Source: an uncultured Porphyromonas sp. (lineage in GTDB: Bacteria > Bacteroidota > Bacteroidia > Bacteroidales > Porphyromonadaceae). From it: DNA of 17,495 bases. The notes under the pieces are model-generated. The model was not told the DNA's origin, made no database searches, and worked only from the letters and a program-made list of their open reading frames with translations. Shown here one piece after another: positions 1 to 6,674 of the stretch; position 1 is the stretch's first letter, and each line of letters begins with the position of its first letter. The stretch lies in assembly GCF_947254915.1 (NCBI RefSeq), contig NZ_CAMYEZ010000029.1, positions 1-17,495 of the forward strand. Reading direction: 5' to 3'. Position numbers and translations under genes: made by a program.

Positions 1-117
1 GAACTTTCATTCCTTTCTTCCGAAGTTTCATTTCATTCTTCCGAAGTTTTATTTCGCCCCTCAGTGGGGGATTTTTGTTTGCTCGCTGGAGATCTCCGAT
101 TTCCTCGGGAGGGATCG
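1..117 (+). repeat. Dispersed intergenic repeat, copy A (21-bp units)
   Basis: This is the right part of a composite repeat. It contains a partial unit (1-13) and two full 21-bp units (14-34, 35-55), each with a CTTCCGAAG near-palindrome followed by TTTCATTTC or TTTTATTTC. After these comes a conserved tail with GCCCCTCAGTGG and GATTTCCTCGGGA. Copy D (12427-12606) has the same order and orientation, while copies B (321-500) and C (6084-6268) are inverted. The 12-bp stretch CTGCACCTAGTG at 131-142 also recurs, inverted, beside copy C at 6061-6072, so the repeated module may extend past 117. Function unknown. Confidence 0.85.
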
Positions 118-140
118 GCTAGAGAGACTACTGCACCTAG

Positions 141-204
141 TGGGGCTGGTGGGGCTAGCGGCTCTTGTGGGGCTAGTCTCTAACTTCTGACTCCTAACTT
201 CTAC
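141..204. repeat. 9-bp tandem units followed by 7-bp-periodic units
   Basis: Three 9-bp units (TGGGGCTGG at 141-149, TGGGGCTAG at 150-158 and 168-176) flank a degenerate unit at 159-167. The sequence then becomes 7-bp periodic. Read on the minus strand from 204 backwards it gives GTAGAAG, TTAGGAG, TCAGAAG, TTAGAGA, which resembles the TTAGNNG heptads at 13807-13848. The units are degenerate, so homology between loci is an inference from period and core bases. Confidence 0.55.
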
Positions 205-205
205 T

Positions 206-557
206 AGGGCTGACGCATTATGTCTTGGAAGTACGCTTGACGACAACTCTGGGATATGCGACTTGAGCTTGACTGTGTAGCGCTATAGTTGCTGCTACAT
301 CTTCGCGACGTCCGATATCTTCCGAGGAATTTACCCAATAGCTCCGTAGAAAACGAAAGTTCTTCACGGAGGTGCGAAATGAAACTTCGGAAGAATGAAA
401 TGAAACTTCGGAAGAAAGGAATGAAAGTTCGGAAGAATTTTTCGTTTCCTCGCTAGATAATCTAGAATATCCACCGATGAATTTTCCAATTTTCTCCACC
501 TCCCGATTTCTGTCGTAGAGAGGTAGATGCACTCGTCCGCTATAATGCGTCAGCCCT
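206..557. mobile_element. Possible miniature inverted-repeat element
   Basis: A perfect 16-bp inverted repeat, AGGGCTGACGCATTAT at 206-221 and its reverse complement at 542-557, bounds 352 bp. One base outside each end lies the same 10-mer, TAACTTCTAC (195-204 and 559-568), arranged like a target-site duplication. There is no transposase inside; the interior carries repeat copy B. This is the form expected of a non-autonomous MITE. The caution is that TAACTTCT is also part of the local 7-bp repeat (it occurs again at 181-188), so the flanking direct repeat could be coincidental. No second copy with these ends occurs in the window. Confidence 0.4.
321..500 (-). repeat. Dispersed intergenic repeat, copy B (inverted)
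   Basis: Three full 21-bp units lie at 376-396, 397-417 and 418-438, each with a GGAATG/GAAATG start and a TTCGGAAGAA end. The leader (AATAGCTCCGT, CACGGAGG) and the trailer (TTTCCTCGCT, then CCACCGATGAATTTTCC) match copies C and D. The orientation is opposite to copy A, so A and B could form a long imperfect stem. The copy lies inside the possible miniature element 206-557 and ends about 100 bp before the ilvE -7 box. Confidence 0.85.
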
Positions 558-599
558 GTAACTTCTACCCTCGCTCCTCTCAATCCCAAATAAAATAGG

Positions 600-607
600 T
601 ATCTTTG
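600..607 (+). promoter_or_regulatory. ilvE promoter -7 box
   Basis: TATCTTTG matches the Bacteroidota sigma-factor -7 consensus TAnnTTTG and lies 55 bp before the ilvE ATG. I do not see a clear TTG at the usual -33 distance. It would give a leader of roughly 45-50 nt ending in an A/T-rich stretch before the start codon. Confidence 0.65.
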
Positions 608-662
608 TGGACGAATCATTTACCACGGACTTTACCTAACAACTTTATTACCTATATATAGT

Positions 663-1682
663 ATGAAGAATTTGGACTGGTCATCATTGGGGTTTGGTTA
701 CCTCAAGACCGATTACAATGTGCGCTGTTACTATCGTGATGGCAAGTGGGGTGAGCTAGAGGTCTCATCTGAGGAGACAGTCACGCTACACATGGGTGCT
801 ACCTGTCTGCACTATGGTCAGGAGGCTTTTGAGGGTCTCAAGGCTTACCGTGGTAAGGATGGTAAGATACGTCTCTTCCGTGTAGAGGAGAATGCTAAGC
901 GTATGATCCGCTCGGCTGAGGGTGTCGTCATGGCTCCCGTACCTGAAGAGCTCTTCATTGAGGCTGTCAAGAAGGCTGTCAAGCTCAACGAGGACTTCGT
1001 ACCTCCCTACGAGAGCGGTGCTTCGCTCTACATACGCCCACTCCTACTTGGTCTAGGCGCTCAGGTAGGTGTCAAGCCTGCTCCTGAGTATCTCTTTATC
1101 GTCTTCGTATCTCCCGTAGGTCCTTACTTCAAGGAGGGCTTTAAGCCTACACCTATGGCTATCATGCGTGGCTACGACCGTGCGGCTCCTTTGGGTACGG
1201 GTACGATCAAGGTGGGTGGTAACTATGCTGCTGGTATGGTACCGACTGTCCTAGCTCACGAGAAGGGCTACAGTGCTTGCCTCTTCCTCGATGCTAAGGA
1301 GAAGAAGTATATCGATGAGTGCGGTCCTGCTAACTTCTTCGGAATTAAGGACAACACGTACATCACGCCTGAGTCTACCTCTATCCTCCCCTCTATCACG
1401 AACAAGAGCTTGATGCAACTAGCTGAGGATCTCGGTCTGAAGGTGGAGCGTCGTCATGTACCTGAGGAGGAGCTGGCTACCTTTGAGGAGGCTGGCGCTT
1501 GTGGTACGGCTGCTGTCATCAGCCCGATACTACGTGTGGACGATCTCGATGAGCACAAGACTTATCAGATCTCTAAGGATGGTAAGCCTGGGCCTATCTG
1601 CGAGAAGCTCTACAACAAGCTCCGTGGCATCCAGTACGGAGACGAGCCTGATACACACGGCTGGGTAACCTTACTAGACTAA
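663..1682 (+). CDS. ilvE: Branched-chain amino acid aminotransferase
   Basis: A 339-residue, fold-type IV PLP-dependent aminotransferase that interconverts leucine, isoleucine and valine with their 2-oxo acids using glutamate/2-oxoglutarate, in the cytosol. Visible family features are YGQEAFEGLKAYR (51-63), the PLP lysine in GTGTIKVGGNYAAG (Lys183), and DECGPANFFG (about 224-233). Length and motifs fit the roughly 340-360-residue class II BCAT group. The ATG at 663 follows a clear promoter and an A/T-rich leader. The gene is monocistronic, with its own hairpin terminator. It is rich in GGT, CGT and GCT codons compared with its neighbours, which suggests high expression. In an organism fermenting amino acids it may act mainly in catabolism or glutamate exchange; the window cannot distinguish this from biosynthesis. 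Confidence 0.96.
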   Translation: MKNLDWSSLGFGYLKTDYNVRCYYRDGKWGELEVSSEETVTLHMGATCLHYGQEAFEGLKAYRGKDGKIRLFRVEENAKRMIRSAEGVVMAPVPEELFIEAVKKAVKLNEDFVPPYESGASLYIRPLLLGLGAQVGVKPAPEYLFIVFVSPVGPYFKEGFKPTPMAIMRGYDRAAPLGTGTIKVGGNYAAGMVPTVLAHEKGYSACLFLDAKEKKYIDECGPANFFGIKDNTYITPESTSILPSITNKSLMQLAEDLGLKVERRHVPEEELATFEEAGACGTAAVISPILRVDDLDEHKTYQISKDGKPGPICEKLYNKLRGIQYGDEPDTHGWVTLLD

Positions 1683-1716
1683 TAGATAGGCTACTACTCT
1701 CGCAATGCGACTTACG

Positions 1717-1754
1717 CAAAGGCGTGCTCAGCATAGCTGCTGGGTACGCCTTTG
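1717..1754 (+). terminator. Hairpin terminator after ilvE
   Basis: A 9-bp stem, CAAAGGCGT (1717-1725) with ACGCCTTTG (1746-1754), continues after one mismatch into a 7-bp inner stem (CTCAGCA with TGCTGGG, one G-T wobble) closed by a 4-base loop. It lies 35 bp after the ilvE stop. The 3' side has only a short T run, so termination is likely but not certain. Confidence 0.7.
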
Positions 1755-1795
1755 TCTCATATGGGGCGAGGGTGTCGTTTGTGCCAAATAATCAG

Positions 1796-1803
1796 TACCT
1801 TTG
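1796..1803 (+). promoter_or_regulatory. Promoter -7 box for the dCMP deaminase operon
   Basis: TACCTTTG fits the TAnnTTTG consensus and lies 30 bp before the ATG at 1834. The nearest upstream TTTG (1778-1781) is only 14 nt away, shorter than the usual 19-21, so the -33 element is weak or absent. It would drive the dCMP deaminase, protease and folate ligase genes. Confidence 0.6.
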
Positions 1804-1833
1804 TAGCGGTTTACACTATGGGTAAATCGCTAC

Positions 1834-2337
1834 ATGATGACAATCACACAAACTACTGACTCTGCTCCTGACTCGAAGCAGACAATCCTAGACCGCCGTT
1901 ATCTGCGTATGGCTCGTATATGGGCTGAGAACTCCTACTGTCAGCGTCGACAAGTGGGCGCCCTCATCGTACACAATCAGATGATTATCTCGGATGGCTA
2001 CAACGGTACGCCCTCGGGCTTTGAGAATGTGTGCGAAGATGACGAGGGCATCACGAAGCCTTACGTCCTCCACGCAGAGGCGAATGCAATCACCAAGGTA
2101 GCTGCCTCGGGCAACAACTGCACGGGGGCGACGATCTACATCACTGCCTCTCCTTGTCTAGAATGCGCTAAGCTGATCATCCAAAGTCGCATACGACGTG
2201 TGGTCTATGGCGAGCAGTACCGACTCACTGATGGCTTAGAGCTACTCAAGCGTGCGGGCATTGAGGTGGTCTACATACCGCTGGACTCTACTTCGTCAGC
2301 CACTATTCCGTCAGCCACGGAGTCCTCTACCCATTAG
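1834..2337 (+). CDS. dCMP deaminase (ComEB-like)
   Basis: A 167-residue zinc-dependent cytidine/deoxycytidylate deaminase. It converts dCMP to dUMP, the substrate of thymidylate synthase, in the cytosol. The zinc site is plain: HAEANAI (His80, catalytic Glu82) and PCLEC (Cys108, Cys111). The N-terminal stretch RMARIWAENSYCQRRQVGALIV and the GYNGTPSGFENVC segment are typical of dCMP rather than free-cytidine deaminases. The last roughly 15 residues are a Ser/Thr-rich tail without family features. The start at 1834 lies 30 bp after the -7 box; a second Met follows immediately. It is the first gene of a probable three-gene operon, 35 bp before the protease. Confidence 0.94.
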   Translation: MMTITQTTDSAPDSKQTILDRRYLRMARIWAENSYCQRRQVGALIVHNQMIISDGYNGTPSGFENVCEDDEGITKPYVLHAEANAITKVAASGNNCTGATIYITASPCLECAKLIIQSRIRRVVYGEQYRLTDGLELLKRAGIEVVYIPLDSTSSATIPSATESSTH

Positions 2338-2372
2338 TATATGTGCCTATTCCTAGATAATAAGTGGTAGAT

Positions 2373-3968
2373 ATGCGTCGTCAGTATAAATATTTGCTTT
2401 GTGTTGTGGCGGGTGCGCTGGTTGGGGGCTTAGCTTTTTGGCTCATCTCTCGCTATCGGAGCTTCACGCAGGCAGACAAGTTCGACCAGGTACTTCAATT
2501 GATCGATAAGTATTACGTAGACTCCGTAGATATGGAGGAGCTACGCACTAACCTCTTGCCCTATCTGCTAGGCGCTCTGGATCCGCACTCTACTTACATA
2601 CCTCCGCTGGAGTCAGAGCGTGAGGAGCAAAGACTGGAGGGACAGTTTGAGGGGATTGGGATCATCTACAACATCATCACCGACACGATTGTCATTGACC
2701 AGGTCTTCGCTGGCGGTCCCTCCGAGACGGCTGGTCTAGAGCCTGGCGACCGCATCTTATCGTGCGATGGTAAGAGCCTCCTCGGCGTACGCAACAACCA
2801 AGACACCATCACCTCTTCACTCAGAGGGCCTGTGGGATCTGTGGCGCACCTCTCGGTACTGCGTCGCAATACTCGCAGAGATGTGAGCGTAGTGCGTGGA
2901 CCTGTGCCGATCCGGAGTATTGACGTGAGCTATATGCTGACACCCTCCATCGGGCTGATGCAGATCACCACTTGGGCTAGGACTACTTATGACGAGTTCA
3001 TTCAGCATTGGGGTGCACTACAGCGGGCTGGGGCTAAAGCGCTAATACTAGACCTGAGAGACAATACGGGAGGCTATATGACCTCAGCGATAGCCGTCGC
3101 CAATGAGTTCCTTCAGGAGGGGCAATTGATCGTTTATACCGAGGGGCGCACGATGCCTCGTGAAGATGTCGTGGCAAATGGTGATGGCTTGCTCCAGCGC
3201 CTGCCACTCGTAGTGCTGGTCAATGAGAACAGTGCGTCAGCCTCCGAGATCTTTTCTGGAGCGATGCAGGATCACGACCGGGCGATGATCGTGGGACGAC
3301 AGACCTACGGCAAGGGCTTGGTACAGCAGCCCTTTACCTTTGCGGATAAGTCCAGCGTACGTCTCACGGTGGCACGCTATTACACTCCTTCGGGGCGTAA
3401 CATACAGCGTCCCTACGAGCAAGGTAGCCTCTCCTCCATTGAGGAGAGCCTTATGAGCGTCTCGGGGATCAAGCCTGTGGGCGACTATGCCGATACGCTC
3501 TCACTGACTAAGCTAAAGCAGCGGGAGTATCATAGTGACAAGGGGCGTCTTCTCTTCAGTGGCTACGGCATTATGCCCGACATCTTCGTGCCTCAAGACA
3601 CAGCTATGATCAATGCTTACGCTGCTCGTCTGATTATGTCAGGCTTGATGCAGGAGTACGCTTTTTACTTTGTAGATCTAAATAGGGAGAGTCTCCGTGA
3701 GATGGGTTCCGTCCAGGAGCTTCTAGCGCTACTAGCTCGGGAGAAGTCTCTACTAAACGACCTCGCCACATACGCAGCCGAGCGAGGTATAGCACAGCGC
3801 CCACAGATGTTGCGCCAAGCCGCTCGGCGGTTGCAGCTACAGATGTATGCTTTGATAGCTAACCATCTCTTTGGCGCTACGGGCTTCTATCAGGTTATGA
3901 CACAAGACGACCCGATGATCAGTAGCGCAGAGCAATATATAGAGGACAATTATCAGATGCGAAGATGA
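2373..3968 (+). CDS. S41 family C-terminal processing protease
   Basis: A serine endopeptidase of the CtpA/Tsp type, membrane-anchored and facing the periplasm, which cleaves proteins near their C termini. Numbering from the ATG at 2373 (531 residues), one hydrophobic anchor lies at about 6-26, a PDZ domain at about 90-175 (IGIIYN, GGPSETAGLEPGDRILSCDG), and the S41 catalytic core at about 190-350. The core holds the dyad Ser289 in NENSASASEIF and Lys314 in TYGKGLVQ, spaced 25 residues as in the plant D1-processing enzyme. The last roughly 130 residues are a helical extension. An in-frame GTG three codons earlier (2364) is an alternative start; I prefer the ATG, which is followed directly by Arg-Arg and the anchor. 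The stop overlaps the next start (ATGA), implying translational coupling. The pairing with nucleotide and folate enzymes does not reveal a substrate. Confidence 0.93.
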   Translation: MRRQYKYLLCVVAGALVGGLAFWLISRYRSFTQADKFDQVLQLIDKYYVDSVDMEELRTNLLPYLLGALDPHSTYIPPLESEREEQRLEGQFEGIGIIYNIITDTIVIDQVFAGGPSETAGLEPGDRILSCDGKSLLGVRNNQDTITSSLRGPVGSVAHLSVLRRNTRRDVSVVRGPVPIRSIDVSYMLTPSIGLMQITTWARTTYDEFIQHWGALQRAGAKALILDLRDNTGGYMTSAIAVANEFLQEGQLIVYTEGRTMPREDVVANGDGLLQRLPLVVLVNENSASASEIFSGAMQDHDRAMIVGRQTYGKGLVQQPFTFADKSSVRLTVARYYTPSGRNIQRPYEQGSLSSIEESLMSVSGIKPVGDYADTLSLTKLKQREYHSDKGRLLFSGYGIMPDIFVPQDTAMINAYAARLIMSGLMQEYAFYFVDLNRESLREMGSVQELLALLAREKSLLNDLATYAAERGIAQRPQMLRQAARRLQLQMYALIANHLFGATGFYQVMTQDDPMISSAEQYIEDNYQMRR

Positions 3969-4549
3969 GTTGTGACAGAGTGAAAGAAGAGAAAAAAGCA
4001 TTGCGCCGCGCCATACGTGCCAGGATGCGTAGTGAGTGGACCGAGGAGTACCGACAGACAGTCTCAGAGCGTGTCTGTGAGCAGATAGAGACCTTCCTGC
4101 CCTTCGTACGGAGCCACAGCATAGCTCTGTACTGTGCTATGGCAGACGAGGTAGACCTGACGACTATCCTAGAGCGCTATCAGGGTGAGAAGAGACTGCT
4201 CATCCCCCGTGTCGAGGGCGATGATATCAACTTCTACACCTATCAGTCTGACTCGCTCGTGACCAGCGAAGACTACCAAATCCTAGAGCCCACAGCAGCT
4301 GTTGAGGAGGCGGTAGATCCAGCAGAGATAGAGCTCATCCTTGTGCCTGGGCTAGCATTTGACCCGTATGGCGGACGTATGGGGCGTGGCAAGGGGTATT
4401 ACGATCGCTTTTTCGCACGTTGTCCCCATGCACTCCGTGTAGCGGTCACCTCCTCGATGCAGATTGTTGAGCAGATCCCGCTAGAGCCTTGGGACGTCAC
4501 GATGCACTACATCATATCTGATAGCAAAACTTACGAGGTGCGCGACTAA
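3965..4549 (+). CDS. 5-formyltetrahydrofolate cyclo-ligase
   Basis: A 194-residue cytosolic enzyme (5-FTHF cyclo-ligase, also called methenyltetrahydrofolate synthetase). It uses ATP to convert 5-formyl-THF to 5,10-methenyl-THF and so returns stored folate to the one-carbon pool. Diagnostic features are the basic N-terminal helix KKALRRAIRARM, the LYCAMADEVD segment (55-64), and the ATP/folate loop GGRMGRGKGYYDRFF (136-150) preceded by ILVPGLAFD. The length is normal. It overlaps the protease stop by 4 bp, so it is probably co-translated. With dCMP deaminase at the head of the same operon, the unit contributes twice to thymidylate synthesis, through dUMP and through folate cofactor recycling. 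A remarkable palindrome of heptads begins at the base after the stop codon. Confidence 0.95.
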   Translation: MSCDRVKEEKKALRRAIRARMRSEWTEEYRQTVSERVCEQIETFLPFVRSHSIALYCAMADEVDLTTILERYQGEKRLLIPRVEGDDINFYTYQSDSLVTSEDYQILEPTAAVEEAVDPAEIELILVPGLAFDPYGGRMGRGKGYYDRFFARCPHALRVAVTSSMQIVEQIPLEPWDVTMHYIISDSKTYEVRD

Positions 4550-4685
4550 TGTTGGCTGTTGGCTGTTAGCTGTTGGCTGTTAGCTGTTAGCCGTTGGCTA
4601 TTAGCCTTAGTAGCTCTAGTACCTCTAGCCAACGGCCAACAGCTAACAGCTAACACAGCCAACGGCCAACAGCTAACAGCCAATA
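4550..4685. repeat. Palindrome of 8 + 8 inverted heptads
   Basis: Eight consecutive 7-bp units of consensus TGTTRGC (4550-4605; unit 7 begins CGTT and unit 8 TATT) are followed by a 22-base centre (4606-4627). Eight units of the inverted form GCYAACA follow (4628-4685), interrupted once by an extra CA at 4656-4657. In RNA the two arms could fold into a hairpin of about 55 bp with G-U wobbles and a few mismatches. It starts on the base after the folate-ligase stop codon, and its last unit overlaps the first bases of the terminator stem. An open frame at 4559-4756 is only a translation of these repeats. Confidence 0.9.
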
Positions 4686-4735
4686 AAAGCTCCCCCCATC
4701 GCAGTAGATGCACTGTGGTGGGGGGAGCTTTTATT
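4682..4735. terminator. Bidirectional terminator between convergent genes
   Basis: A perfect 17-bp outer stem (AATAAAAGCTCCCCCCA with its complement at 4719-4735) continues inward through seven more pairs, two of them G-T wobbles, to a loop of about 6 bases. The stem carries A-run and T-run flanks on both sides, so it can end transcripts of the folate-ligase operon (plus) and of mgl (minus), whose stop lies 15 bp beyond. Confidence 0.93.
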
Positions 4736-4750
4736 AGTACCTACTATATA

Positions 4751-5953
4751 TTATAGGAGTGCGTCTAGACCACACTTAAGGTCTGCGATGATGTCCTCAA
4801 CATTCTCCAGACCGATCGAGAGACGTACCATACCCTCTCCAATGTCAGAAGCAGCGCGCTCCTCAGGCGTGTAAGGCGAGTGCGTCATACTAGCTGGGTG
4901 CTCGATAAGCGTCTCAGCATCGCCGAGGCTCACGCAGAGTGTAGCTAGGTGCAGGCTATTCATCAGCTTGCGACCAGCTTCTAGACCACCCTTGAGCTCG
5001 AAGGCAATCATAGCACCCGGCAGGCGCATCTGCTTCTGAGCCAGCTCATACTGGGGGAAGCTCTTGAGACCTGGATAAGCGATTGATGCTATCGCAGGGT
5101 GCTTCTCCAGGAACTCAGCCACACGCTGTGCATTAGCGCAGTGACGCTCCATACGTATCTCCAGTGTCTTGATACCACGAGCGATCAGGTAAGCCTCAAA
5201 CGGGCCAAGGACTGAACCCGTCATATCCTTGACAGCGAAGAGACGCACCTGGTCAATGTACTCCTTACGACCGACGACGAATCCCGCAATCACGTCACCG
5301 TGACCATTCAGATACTTCGTAGCCGAGTGTACGACCACGTCAGCACCGAGGTCTAGAGGACGCGTGATGAAAGGGGTGCAGTAAGTATTGTCCACCATCA
5401 GAACGGTTCCTTCCTGGCTGTGAGCTATCTTAGCCGCGCCTTCGATGTCCGTCAGGTACATGTTAGGATTAGCAGGCGTCTCGATGTAGACCAGCTTCGT
5501 ATTGGGGCGCATAGCAGCCTTGATCTCATCTAGATTGCGAGCATCCACGAAGGTCACCTCCACACCAAAGCGTGAGAGCCCGTGCTCGAGGAATGAGTAA
5601 GTACAGCCGTAGAGCGTCTTACCAGCGACGATATGGTCACCAGCCTGTACTAGAGGGTAGATAGCAGAGGTGATAGCACCGATACCTGAGGAGGCGCTGA
5701 CACAAGCCTCGCCACCCTCTAGAGAGGCGACCTTCTGCTCAGCAGCCGTGCAGGTAGGGTTCCCTAGACGGGTGTAAATGTATCCGTCCTCCTCGAGGGC
5801 AAAGCGTCTGCCACCCTGCTCCGCAGAGTCAAAGACGAAGGTAGAGGTCTGATAAATAGGCGTAGCCAGCGTACCGTGCTGATTATGCTCGCTACCAGCA
5901 TGGATAGCTCGTGTAGCAAAGCCCATCTGCTGAAGTTCTTTTGGATCTATCAT
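4751..5953 (-). CDS. mgl: Methionine gamma-lyase
   Basis: A 400-residue PLP enzyme of the Cys/Met metabolism family. It splits methionine into methanethiol, 2-oxobutyrate and ammonia, a catabolic route known in oral and vaginal anaerobes. The PLP lysine is Lys213 in HSATKYLNGHGD. Tyr60 and Arg62 in YIYTRLGNPT bind phosphate from the partner subunit. Tyr115 and Cys117 in KTLYGCTYSF mark gamma-lyases; Cys117 aligns with Cys116 of the Pseudomonas putida enzyme and is usually Gly or Pro in cystathionine gamma-synthase and cystathionine lyases. The C-terminal run HPASMTHSPYTPEER also matches Mgl closely. The ATG at 5953 is 33 bp downstream of a -7 box. It is a single gene, convergent with the folate operon and sharing its terminator. 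The main alternative is a broad-specificity cystathionine gamma-lyase. Confidence 0.92.
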   Translation of the reverse strand: MIDPKELQQMGFATRAIHAGSEHNQHGTLATPIYQTSTFVFDSAEQGGRRFALEEDGYIYTRLGNPTCTAAEQKVASLEGGEACVSASSGIGAITSAIYPLVQAGDHIVAGKTLYGCTYSFLEHGLSRFGVEVTFVDARNLDEIKAAMRPNTKLVYIETPANPNMYLTDIEGAAKIAHSQEGTVLMVDNTYCTPFITRPLDLGADVVVHSATKYLNGHGDVIAGFVVGRKEYIDQVRLFAVKDMTGSVLGPFEAYLIARGIKTLEIRMERHCANAQRVAEFLEKHPAIASIAYPGLKSFPQYELAQKQMRLPGAMIAFELKGGLEAGRKLMNSLHLATLCVSLGDAETLIEHPASMTHSPYTPEERAASDIGEGMVRLSIGLENVEDIIADLKCGLDALL

Positions 5954-5986
5954 AAAGCTTTATCTAAAGGTTGTGATTATTCGGCA

Positions 5987-5994
5987 CGAAGATA
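5987..5994 (-). promoter_or_regulatory. mgl promoter -7 box
   Basis: On the minus strand TATCTTCG lies 33 bp before the mgl ATG and differs from TAnnTTTG by one base. No clear TTG is present at the expected -33 position. Confidence 0.45.
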
Positions 5995-6083
5995 CGAAAA
6001 AATAGCGCTCACGACTATATAGCCATCTAGTTAGAGATGAGCGGAGGGCTCCTCTAGTGGCACTAGGTGCAGGAGTGTCTCTA

Positions 6084-6268
6084 ACCAATAGCTCCGTGAA
6101 AAACGACAAAACTCCACTGAGGAAAACAAAATTCCCCACCGAGGGGCGAAATAAAAGTTCGGAAGAATGAAATGAAACTTCGGAAGAATGAAATCAAAGT
6201 TCCGAAGATTTTTTCCGTTCCTCACTGGATAATCAACGATTTCTACCGAGGAATATCCGATTTCCCCT
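6084..6268 (-). repeat. Dispersed intergenic repeat, copy C (inverted)
   Basis: Three 21-bp units lie at 6148-6168, 6169-6189 and 6190-6210. The leader contains AATAGCTCCGTG, CCACTGAGG and CCACCGAGGGGCG; the trailer contains TTCCTCACTGGATAAT and TACCGAGGAAT. The layout matches copy B in the same orientation. The neighbouring 12 bp at 6061-6072 are the reverse complement of 131-142 next to copy A. No 16-bp terminal inverted repeat like that around copy B is present. Confidence 0.85.
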
Positions 6269-6556
6269 CTAGAGATCTGAGAGAGCTTGTCAATTACAGT
6301 GTGCTTACGAGCAGTCGCTCTACCGTTTAAGTGCTATATAGCGTCTCTGGGGCTATGCTATCGCTAGGCTCTCAGCTAGAGGAAAAACCAACACACCTAG
6401 GAGTGGAGCGACCTTTTCGTAAAAATAATTGCCCCCTTGTGACTATTCCACTATTTAACCACTATAAGTCGCTAGAGACGGCTATAGAAGCAGGAAAAAT
6501 AGCGAAAGTATGCATCAAAACCTCACGTAAAGCCACTTATGTACCATATTAAGACT

Positions 6557-6588
6557 TTTGTGTACTAAGCAAATAATTACTACCTTTG
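6557..6588 (+). promoter_or_regulatory. Promoter of the LRR operon
   Basis: TTTG (6557-6560), a 20-nt spacer and TACCTTTG (6581-6588) reproduce the Bacteroidota promoter consensus almost exactly. Transcription should start near 6595. This rules out the in-frame upstream start at 6558 for the LRR gene and favours the ATG at 6675. Confidence 0.85.
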
Positions 6589-6592
6589 TCTG

Positions 6593-6619
6593 CGATAGGC
6601 TCAGGCCTGTACCTTATCG
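6593..6619. promoter_or_regulatory. Near-palindrome at the LRR operon transcript start
   Basis: CGATA..GG..CAGG is followed directly by CCTG..CC..TATCG, an imperfect dyad of 27 bases centred on CAGGCCTG. It begins 5 bases after the -7 box. It could be an operator for a dimeric regulator or a 5'-leader hairpin; the sequence does not decide. Confidence 0.35.
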
Positions 6620-6674
6620 ATACTGTCCTGCGCTAGCTAATAGATATTTTCTTAACCAACAAACAACCAAAACA

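Larger units (their letters stand above)
1..662. other. Gene-free region upstream of ilvE, filled with repeats
   Basis: No convincing gene is present. The open frames on either strand mostly translate the 21-bp repeat units and run across the ilvE promoter. In order the region holds dispersed repeat copy A (1-117), a stretch of 9-bp and 7-bp tandem units (141-204), a possible miniature inverted-repeat element (206-557) that encloses inverted repeat copy B, and the ilvE -7 box (600-607). The left edge of copy A is cut by the window. Confidence 0.7.
5954..6674. other. Gene-free gap between mgl and the LRR operon
   Basis: The gap separates the divergent mgl and LRR operon and holds the mgl -7 box, a 13-bp palindrome (CTAGTGGCACTAG, 6054-6066), dispersed repeat copy C, about 280 bp of unremarkable A/T-richer sequence, the LRR operon promoter and a near-palindrome downstream of it. 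A 73-codon frame at 6331-6552 (GTG start) shows no recognisable features and I do not call it a gene. Confidence 0.65.

Noticed and set aside
376..438. CRISPR array suggested by regularly repeated units
   Set aside because: The 21-bp units are directly adjacent with no variable spacers and no cas genes are nearby.
218..619. 133-codon minus-strand open frame upstream of ilvE
   Set aside because: It translates the 21-bp repeat (SSEVSFH-type heptapeptides), runs across the ilvE promoter and has no recognisable domain.
4559..4756. 65-codon frame after the folate-ligase gene
   Set aside because: It encodes only heptad-derived low-complexity sequence and runs through the terminator hairpin.
6031..6225. 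64-codon minus-strand frame between mgl and the LRR operon
   Set aside because: It starts at a GTG inside repeat copy C and is almost entirely repeat translation.
6331..6552. 73-codon plus-strand frame before the LRR promoter
   Set aside because: GTG start, no promoter, no family resemblance, and it ends just before the LRR promoter; probably chance.
6558..6674. N-terminal extension of the first LRR protein
   Set aside because: The extension starts upstream of the predicted transcript start and lies before a clear signal peptide, so the ATG at 6675 is preferred.
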